Positions 56,716 to 64,000 of a stretch of 64,000 nucleotides of DNA are shown piece by piece. Numbering within the stretch: position 1 is the stretch's first letter; each line of letters starts with the position of its first letter. A program made the translations under genes and the position numbers. The DNA is taken from the NCBI GenBank assembly GCA_037349315.1, contig JBAIAC010000020.1:1922001-1986000 (forward strand), in the 5' to 3' direction. This DNA is from Chelydra serpentina (taxonomy: Eukaryota > Chordata > Testudines > Chelydridae). Under the pieces are notes generated by a model. It had not been told where the DNA came from and did not search any database. It saw nothing but the letters and a program-made list of their open reading frames with translations.

Positions 56716-57045
56716 GTCACGGCTTGCCAGCTGCAATCTGTTTTGAGCTAGTTAAAACTGCTTTGCATGGCCTTGAGCCAGGGGACGGACACAGCCTGTG
56801 GAAAGCTCCTGATTAATTATGTATGAGATGCTTTTATATAGTTGTATGAGCCCGCCCCGCTTTTGGACTCCGTACCAGGCCGAACTTCGGTGAGCTGGGT
56901 TCCCCGTCTCCGTGACAGCAACGCCAGGAGTCCCCATTGCGGATGTGTCACTTTGCCTTCAATAAATCCAATAACTCACAGAGTGTGTGGGCTTCGTTCT
57001 TGCAGAGCACCCTGGGTAGGCCCGCAGCCTCCCAAGAATGTAACA
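56631..57045 (+). repeat. 3' LTR of the compact retroelement
   Basis: 415 bp, close to the 5' LTR. Most of the differences I see are transitions (e.g. tatttt/tgtttt, ccaaggg/ccagggg). It ends AAGAATGTAACA before host ATTGTGACA. Confidence 0.82.
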
Positions 57046-58334
57046 ATTGTGACAACTTTGAAACTATTTTTCAGCTTTTTTTCAAACCTGGAGAATCATT
57101 GAATACAAATGTGTTTCATGAACATTTCAGTTTCAACAAATTGGCATCTTTCTATGAAAAAAAATGATTTGTACAAAATTCCCAGCCAGCTCTACTTTGA
57201 ATGTCTTTGTCAACTGATAAACTCCATTTTGTTTTGTGAAGACCATTTATGATTCTATTAATTTTGGATTAGAGTATCCCTTAAGTATCAGAGATTTAAC
57301 ACATAGTGGACACACTATATCTGGAAGCTGTGACAGAGCAAGCAGTAGTCATCAGGGTTGAAGGGCTTTATCCCAGTGGGACAATGGTTCTGCTGGAAGC
57401 AAGCCCAGTGACTTTAAATTACTCTGCTTATAAAGGGTGGAGCCTGGAAACTCCCTGGTGGAAGTGCAGAGGCAGAAAACGTTGTCAGAAGCTGTTTTAA
57501 AAGAGGCATGGTCTCTAAGCCCAGGGGCTTTTTCATAGCCAGGAACAGAATACCTAGCTGAAGAGAGTGGAGGAAGGAAGGAAGTGGACTCCCCTAGGGA
57601 CACTGCCCAAACCCCAGGACTCCCAGGGCAGTGAGGACTGTTCTGAGGACTGAATTTCAGGTGTTTGTTATTTTTCAAAAATCTGTAACTCTAAGGCTGC
57701 CTTTAAGAGTAAAGTCAACTGTGGTTAAGAAATTCTCTTTGCCTACACCTGTGGTTCTTTGCTGTCAGGTTGTCCCCAAAGAGGTTGAAAAACAAGCCCA
57801 GAGGCTAGGTCCACAAAGGGATTTAGGTGCCTAACTGCCCCTTTTGATACCTCAGTCCAAGATTTGGATTCTCAAAACCTTTACTCAGCTGCTGTCTAAC
57901 CAGGGGCCTCCTTTGCTATGGCGTAAAGGGGCAATTGTGCCTCCCAAGACTTTGGTTTGTCCCTGCCCAGGTTTTGCAGGTCTTTATGCCCCAGTCTGTC
58001 TTTCACTTTTTGCCCTCCCCAGACTTTCCAGGATATAATATAATCACATACAATGTTCTGTATGCTGGCACAACTCCCCCCCCCCCCCGCCTCCCCCGCC
58101 ACACGCACACACACACACACTCACACAAAGAATTTGAGGCCTCGTGCCTAAACCTGTAGGTGCCTAAAATTTGACTGGTGGGGCCTGTGCAAAGCAGCTT
58201 AAGACCTGTTACCTAGTTCAAAGCAAAGCCCCAGCAGGATGCTCAAGATAGGGGATCCCCCACTATCTTCCCTGTGGGGCCAGAGCAGGTAGGCCATCTC
58301 AGAGGTTGTCCAAGAGCAGGCTTACCAGATCAGG
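57046..58334. other. Host/repeat mosaic without a gene
   Basis: 57046-57190 continues the old AT-rich repeat cut by the retroelement. At 57329-57790 there is an LTR-like block (starts tgtgacagagcaagcag; CTTATAAAGGG at 57428) whose ends I cannot fix. 57800-58260 carries 'aggtgcctaa' motifs related to 2045-2235. C-runs and a CA tract lie at 58077-58124. Confidence 0.4.
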
Positions 58335-58810
58335 CCCCTCAGGAGTAGTTAGCACACTCACCCAAGATGTGGGACATCTGGGTAAGATCATAGGTCCTCC
58401 ACTTCCCAGGTAAATGCCTGAACCACTGGGCTACAGGGTATTATGTCGCGGGGGGGGGGGGAGGGTTCTTCACTCAATCTCTCCTCTTCAACCTGTTTGA
58501 CTTTATATGAAATACTTGAATAGTCACTGCAGCAAGGAGTGAGTGAGACTCTAGAGCCCACTGGTTGGGGCAATGACCTGGGAAGTGGGTGACCTGATTT
58601 CCAGTCCCTGAACCAATGACTAAGTACTTCATACAAAGTGGAACACCTTTAATAGTAGACACTAAGAGGCCCCTCATAACAGAATGCTCCAGTGCTCAGG
58701 GGAGGAAGGAGACATAAGGTCAAATCACTGCTCCATGTCAGGTGGAGTTGGGATTTGAACTCACATCTCTCACATCCTGGGTGAATGTTCTAACTCCTGA
58801 TATATAGAGT
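58335..58810. repeat. Large tRNA-like inverted repeat
   Basis: The outer arms 'ggagtagttagcacactcacccaagatgtg' and (reverse complement) 'ggagttagaacattcacccaggatgtg' pair. Inner arms near 58400-58440 and 58545-58630 also pair ('acttcccaggtaaatgcctgaaccactggg' with 'ccactggttggggcaatgacctgggaagt'). The arms resemble tRNA A-box halves and a B-box (ggatttgaactc). Smaller relatives are at 9680-9790 and 23335-23460. Confidence 0.55.
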
Positions 58811-59864
58811 AAAAAGGGACCCTTTCTGCCGTTGACCTGACTTAAGTACCCAGTTCCTTTTGAGGGTTAAGCTTAGGCCATACATGTTTCCTCAGCATTT
58901 CCTACTGGCTGCTTTAGGCAGCACAGCATGTTGACTTCTGTGAATCCCTTTTTACGCACCCACCTCTCCCTATGCATTGTACAAGGAGCCTGAGCACCTA
59001 CATTGTGACTGTGGATTTCACAAGGCAGCAAGGTGCTTAAAGTGAGGCATTGCACTGCTGAGTCTAGGTCCCCTTTTGGATCTAACTCAGTGCCCACAGT
59101 CTTGGTGGAACTCTGCGAGTGCACAGTTGGATTCTTTGACTAAACAAATTCCATGTGACCCTAATATTTGACATCTCATTATTATTATTAAAAATTCAAA
59201 CATGTAACAAAACTGTCAAAAATCCCCATTTTCTTTTCTCTCACATTTGTTCTTCAGGAAAATATTGCCAGACCCCAAAATAATTACTAATGAGATACAT
59301 TTTAAGGCCAAAATAATGCTGCTACCAAACTGGCAGCACCACACCCTATACTGGGTATAGCTGGGAGCTGTCAGAGCAGATCTAGCTATGGTCAGAGTGA
59401 GCTGGGCAGGCCTATCCCCAGCCTCACCCAGGATGTGTCCTTAGTGGCCCAGATTCCCTCTGGGAGCAGCATATGAGGCAGGAACTACCACATGTCCCAG
59501 CTTGTGAATGAGTGGGATGCTGCAGGGCTGGCCTTATACTCCATTGACACCCAGACCCACCATATGGCCCCATTGATATTCCCTACATTCTGCCCTCTGG
59601 AATAGCATCCTTCTCCCGCTGCCAGCTAACAGAGTTAGTCTGCTGTGGTGCTGAAGATTCAGGATTCAAACCTTGCTGATCATGGAGGAGTTGTTACACT
59701 ACCACATTACTGAAATTGCTGGAACTTTTTTTCTTTAAAACAAGCTCAGGAAATTATATAAACAAAAACTCTACATTAAAATAATGTTATTTAAGTGCCA
59801 AAATCAAGCAGTTGAAAGTTAGGAAATACCAGATTTGCAGTTGCCTGTGCATACACAGATGCAT

Positions 59865-60420
59865 CAATTTCAAGGCCAAAAGGGGCCATTGTGATCATCT
59901 AGTCTGACCTCCTATATACCGCAGGCTGGAGAACTGCCCCAAAATAGTTTCTAGAGCAGATCTGTTTAAAAAAAAGACCAACCTTTATTTAAAAATTGTC
60001 TGTGGTGGAGATTCCACCATGAATCTTGTAAATTGTTCCAAAGGTTAATTACAATTTTTATTATATTTTATTATTGGTTAATTACCCTCACCGGTAAAAA
60101 TTTACACCTTATTTCCACTCTCCATTTGTCTAGCCTCAACTTTTGGCAATTGGATTGTGTTATAGTTTCTTTGCAGCACTGAAGAACCCATTCTTAAGTA
60201 TTTGTTCCCCATATTGATACTTATAGATTGTGATCAAGTTACCTCTTAACTTTCCCTTCGTAAATCTAAATAGATTTGATTTGAGTCTATCACTTTCACA
60301 TATTATTATATAGTCTTTAATTATATGAGCACCTGTGTCATTCAGTGCACAGGATGGATGCACATGTGGACAAAATTTAGGTTGCTCTGGCAGCTGTATA
60401 TCTGGCATTGTCTAACTTTC
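59865..60420 (-). mobile_element. Old CR1-type LINE fragment
   Basis: 'aaggccaaaaggggccattgtgatcatctagtctgacctcc' is an ancient CR1 3' end on the minus strand, related to 24311-24830. It continues through degraded 3' sequence ('gtgatcaagttacctcttaactttc'). No intact ORF. Confidence 0.65.
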
Positions 60421-60704
60421 AACTGTTTGACTTTGCAACCTAAATAACTTCCTTTTAACATAGGTTTTTATATGTACTTTCTGGTATTGTTTAAATACAT
60501 TTAATACTTTTTCACTCCCTGTCCAACTAAAGTTCAAGGGTGTTTAGACTGAGGACCCCAATTTCAGCAAGGTATTTAAGCACAGGCTAAACTTTAAGAA
60601 CATGAATAATCCCATTGATTTCAATGTTTATGTATAAATTCTCCCCTGCATCCAGACTTATTTTCCTGTGCAATCCAGTTGACCTCAATATATATAACTC
60701 CTGT

Positions 60705-60785
60705 TAAGAACATAAAAATGGCCACACTGGATCAGACCAATGGTCCATCTAGCCCAGTATCCTGTCTGCCGACAGTGGCCAGTTA
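60705..60785 (-). mobile_element. CR1 subfamily B 3'-end fragment
   Basis: 'aagaacataaaaatggcc...caatggtccatctagcccagtatcctgtctgccgacagtggcca' matches the 3' end of the CR1 at 16769. It is only about 80 bp, a severely truncated copy. Confidence 0.75.
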
Positions 60786-60934
60786 TGTTGCAGGGGGTGT
60801 CAGTCTGAGCAGACCTGTGTCATTAGGCCTACCCTTTTTTGATGATACACACTGTATCATCAAACAAAAATATTATACATGGCATGGCAGTTAACACTTG
60901 TTAATATTTTAGATTAGCCTACAATGTTTTTTAC

Positions 60935-60967
60935 CTGTTTCAAGATCACGCTGTTCCCTGTGATTTC
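60935..60967 (-). CDS. 33-bp microexon (NHREQRDLET), butyrophilin-like stalk
   Basis: Minus-strand acceptor TATCTATTTCAG, 33 bp, donor GTAAAAAAC. Phase 1 reading gives N-H-R-E-Q-R-D-L-E-T after a split codon, charged and helix-prone. Its last base joins 49880-49900 as Gly. Length is a multiple of three and phase 1-1, like the others. It is the most upstream member found, perhaps the first cytoplasmic exon after the membrane segment (inference). Confidence 0.6.
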
Positions 60968-61394
60968 CTGAAATAGATAAAAGATACAAGGTATTTAATC
61001 TAGGCATGCAGATAATTTTCCAGTTACTGTTCAGCACATGTACCATATAGGATCTTCTTATCCAAGTTACCAAACACAAAATTCAGAAAAAGAGCATAAT
61101 CTTCCAGTCAGTAAAGGTTTCCCTTTTTCTTCAGCCTAAAATAACTTCTACAGTCCATAACAAAAACACATCACATTTCATGGCAGTGTCATCTTCCTCT
61201 TAAAGAGCAAGTTTGTTACCCCCAAATTGATAGTTCCAGTGTTCTTGGAATGTCATGCAAGTCACTAAGAACTCAATCTTTCAACACAGTGAGCACTATT
61301 ACCTTGCTTCAGTAAAGCACTGTGTGGAACAATCACTCCCCATGTCTTACATATAACACTGCTGCTAATACACTCCAAACTGATATTAGCCTCA

Positions 61395-61590
61395 CAGCAT
61401 CACCACATTATTGACTCATATTCAATTTGTCATCCATTATAAACCCTCAGATCCTTTTCAGCAGCACTACCACCTGGCCAGTTATTCCCCATTTTGTAGT
61501 TGTGCATTTGATTTTTCCTTCCTAAGTCTAGTACTTTGCACTTGTCTTTACTGAATTCAGAATCTGCTTTGCACATCTTGCCAACTTTTC
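61395..61590 (-). mobile_element. Old CR1 fragment
   Basis: 'attgactcatattcaatttgtcatccattataaaccctcagatcc...gtctagtactttgcacttgtc' matches the ORF2 C-terminal region of CR1 copies (compare 25600-25740). The minus-strand reading DKCKVLDLGRKNQ is the post-FADD region. No more of the element is visible. Confidence 0.75.
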
Positions 61591-61686
61591 CCAGCTGAAA
61601 CTGACAATGTCTAGCAAGATGTCTCTTCCTCCCTCTTCCTTTAATCTCCATCCCTGCCCCCTGCATTCACACACCCCAACCAACCC

Positions 61687-62871
61687 TGTGATGGTTGTCC
61701 CCATAAAACTTTATGGGGAGATGCTTATAAATGTATATATGATATAACTGAAATATGTTTTATGCTACATGTGCCATGTAACATATCTCTGTAAAAGTTA
61801 TGATCTACTGAATCTATTCCTCCTGTTTGTATGCATGTATCATTGTTGTAGTTGAAGTTATGAATATTGGTTGTATATTTTCTGGTTTTATACATAGCCT
61901 TTGTAAGAGCATGGGATCATGTCTGCAGAAAAGAATGTGCAAGTTAAGTGCAAGCACTTAACAGACAAAAGAAGTGGCAGACCCCAATCCACATTTGAGC
62001 TTGGCCAGGAATGCAGTTGGGCTAGTAACTTGAGTTGTGCATGGACATGTGCCTTGCCCATGTGACCCCAAAACTCCATCTTGTAACTGGATGCTACACA
62101 GGGAGGGGGAGGAGTATCCATCCAGGGAAGAAAGTCTATTTAAATCCCTGGGAGACCCCTCCATCTTGTCTTCAGCTGGCTAAAGAGTGAGCCTCTCCAC
62201 CCCCCACCGACACACCTGAAAGAGTCTGGAACAAAGGACAAGGACAATAGGGGGTGTGAGCGATTGCTGGACCCAGGCTAGGCAGACCATAGCCTGTAAA
62301 AGAAAGAGACTGGAACTGGTGAGGTTTTTATCTGTGTTGAGTTTGATTAGACATAGACTTCCATGTTTTATTTTAGTTTACCTAGTAATTCACTTTGTTC
62401 TGTCTGTTACTACTTGGAATCACTTAAATACTACTTTCTGTACTTATTAAAATAACTTCTACTTATTAAGTCACCTGGAGTATGTGTTAGTACCCGGGGG
62501 GGGGGGGGGGGGGGGGAAACAGCTGTGCATATCTTTCTATCTTTGAAATAGAGGGCGAACTATTCATGAGTTGCCCTGTATAAGCTTTATACAGGGTAAA
62601 ACGGATTTATTCAGGGTTTGAACCCCATTGGGAGTTGGGCATCTAGGTGTCAAAGGCAAGAGCACTTCCTGAGCTGCTTCCAGGCAGGCCTACAGCAGAG
62701 GGGACGTGCCTCAGACCTGGGCCTGTGTTTGCAGCAGACCAGCGGATCTGGCTCAAAACAGACAGGATTCTGGAGTCCCAAGTTGGAAAAGGCAGGAAAG
62801 CAGAGGCAGGAGTAGTCTTGGCACACTAGGTGGCAGCTCCAAGGGGGTTTCTGTGATACCAACCCGTCACA
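61687..62871 (+). mobile_element. 1.2-kb solo LTR containing a poly(G) run
   Basis: It starts TGTGATGGTTGTCCCC and ends AACCCGTCACA. Flanks AACCC (61682-61686) and CACCC (62872-62876) differ at one base. A TATTTAAAT box is at about 62137 and TATTAAAATAAC near 62444. A homopolymer of 21 G occurs at 62496-62516. The ORFs inside are not gene-like. Confidence 0.75.
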
Positions 62872-62934
62872 CACCCACTCTACAAAACAAAATAAAGGCC
62901 ACATTGTGCCTCACGCTTATGTGGGAATAAATGG

Positions 62935-64000
62935 CTCAACAAATCCATTTTGAAGCACTTAGAGGAGAGGAAAGTGATCAGGAACAGTCAGGATAGATTC
63001 ACCAGGGCAAGTCATGCCTGACTAACCTAATTGCCTTCTATGATGAGATAACTGGCTCTGTGGATGAGGGGAAAGCAGTGGATGTGTTATTCCTTGACTT
63101 TAGCAAAGCTTTTAATACGGTCTCCCACAGTATTCTTGTCAGCAAGTTTAAGTAGTATGGGCTGGATGAATGGACTATAAGGTGGATGGAAAGCTGGCTA
63201 GATCATCGGGCTCAACGGGTAGTGATCAATGGGTTCATGTCTAGCTGGTAGCCGGAAACAAGCGGAGTACCCCAAGGGTCGGTCCTGGGGCTGGTTTTGT
63301 TCAATATCGTCATCAACGATCTGGAGGATGGTGTGGACTGCACCCTCAGCAAGTTTCCAGATGACGCTAAACTGGGAGGAGTGGTAGATACCCTGGAGGG
63401 TAGGGATAGGATACAAAAGGACCTAGACAAATTAGAGGATTGTACCAAAAGAAATCTGATGAGGTTCAACAAAGACAAGTGCAGAGTCCTGCACTTAGGA
63501 CGGAAGAATCCCATGCACTGCTACAGATTAGGACCGAATGGCTGGGCAGCAGTTCTGCAGAAAAGGACCTAGGGGTTATAGTGGACGAGGAAGCTGGATA
63601 TGAGTCAACAGTGCGCCCTTGTTGCCAAGAAGGCTAACGACATTTTGGGCTGTATACGTAGGAGCACTGCCTGCAGATCGAGGGACATGATCATTCCCCT
63701 CTATTTGGCATTGGTGAGGCCTCATCTGGAGTACTGTGTCCAGTTTTGGGCCCCACACTACATGAAGGATGTGGAAAAATTTGGAAGAGTCCTGTGGAGG
63801 GCAACAAAAATGATTAGAGGCTGGAGCACATGACTTATGAGGAGAGGCTGAGGGAACTGATATTATTTAGCCTGCAGAAGAGAAGAATGAGGAGGGATTG
63901 GATAGCTGCTTTCAACTACCAGAAAGGGCTATCCAAAGAGGATGGAGCTAGACTGTTCTCAGTGGTACCAGATGACAGTAATGGTCTCAAGTTGCAGTGG
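62935..64000 (+). mobile_element. CR1 LINE subfamily A, 5'-truncated, running off the window
   Basis: It begins in ORF2 RT ('aaatccattttgaagcactt') and continues past FADD (here FPDDAKLGG, first residues changed) into the C-terminal region. It reaches 'gatgacagtaatggtctcaagttgcag' at 64000. Its 3' end is outside the window. Multiple stops. Confidence 0.85.

Larger units (their letters stand above)
53938..57045 (+). mobile_element. Compact two-LTR endogenous retroelement, RT-less
   Basis: The LTRs at 53938-54351 and 56631-57045 start TGTAGGGGACC and end near GTAACA. By eye they differ at about 16-18 positions (roughly 4%). Each has TTATATAG and AATAAA (54268-54273 in the left one). A primer-binding-site candidate starts at TGGCGCAGCG (54355); a polypurine tract (cgagaaagcgaggggaag) precedes the right LTR. 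Flanks GTTGT / ATTGT suggest a 5-bp duplication with one change. The interior of only about 2.3 kb encodes gag-like pieces, a retropepsin and env-like ends, but no reverse transcriptase, RNase H or integrase. It is non-autonomous as it stands. Confidence 0.83.

Noticed and set aside
57329..57790. Solo LTR with TG start and TATAAAGG
   Set aside because: No matching CA end or flanking duplication could be found, so I list it only as LTR-like within a mosaic.

Overview
This window is vertebrate nuclear DNA, most likely from a turtle (Testudines). The main evidence is the dense load of long CR1 non-LTR retrotransposons that still carry ORF1 and ORF2 coding sequence, a tRNA-derived SINE with a CR1-like 3' tail (the cryptodiran/tortoise SINE layout), TG...CA solo LTRs flanked by about 5-bp duplications, and small TIR transposons. 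The species assignment is inference. There is no bacterial, plasmid or CRISPR content.

The host gene I can best support is a butyrophilin/B30.2-type gene on the minus strand. Its last coding exon (PRY-SPRY/B30.2, 1265-1794) lies near the left edge. Upstream of it I find a string of microexons too short for ORF calling: 3354-3380 (27 bp), 7021-7041, 7838-7858, 28346-28366, 48262-48282 and 49880-49900 (21 bp each), and 60935-60967 (33 bp). All have AG acceptors and GT donors, all are phase 1-1, and all join without a stop. Each 21-bp exon adds one heptad, as in the cytoplasmic stalk of butyrophilin and avian BG proteins. The 5' end (signal peptide, Ig domains, membrane segment) is not visible and should lie beyond 61 kb or outside the window.

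Much of the intron space is two sets of tandem duplications that carry these microexons. One is a roughly 3.6-4 kb unit present about four times between 3.4 and 31 kb. The other is a shorter unit present at least twice at 48.0-50.8 kb. Extra copies of the microexons have decayed by loss of a splice site, a 1-base deletion or a repeat insertion. Because the units are paralogous, sibling units supply the empty site for several insertions.

Mobile elements dominate the rest. CR1 copies occupy 10.86-12.16 (-), 12.2-16.5 (-, near full length), 16.77-21.18 (-, second subfamily, near full length), 24.96-25.9 (-), 33.2-39.77 (+, split by a 1.5-kb insertion and by an opposite-strand CR1), 41.06-44.73 (+, split by a SINE-like insertion and a hAT-like MITE), 46.33-47.98 (+, internally deleted), 50.82-53.78 (+) and 62.93-64.0 (+, running off the end). 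LTR elements lie at 0.04-0.86, 16.71-21.92 (split), 26.67-27.46, 27.52-28.32, 28.94-30.52 (nested) and 61.69-62.87. A compact two-LTR endogenous retroelement without reverse transcriptase sits at 53.94-57.05. MITEs are at 8.05-8.71 (one nested in another), 9.97-10.13, 32.71-33.0 and 43.24-43.78.

A second host-derived sequence, an intronless F-box/FBA gene copy (FBXO2/6/44 type) with one frameshift, lies at 45187-45974 and is best read as a retrocopy.
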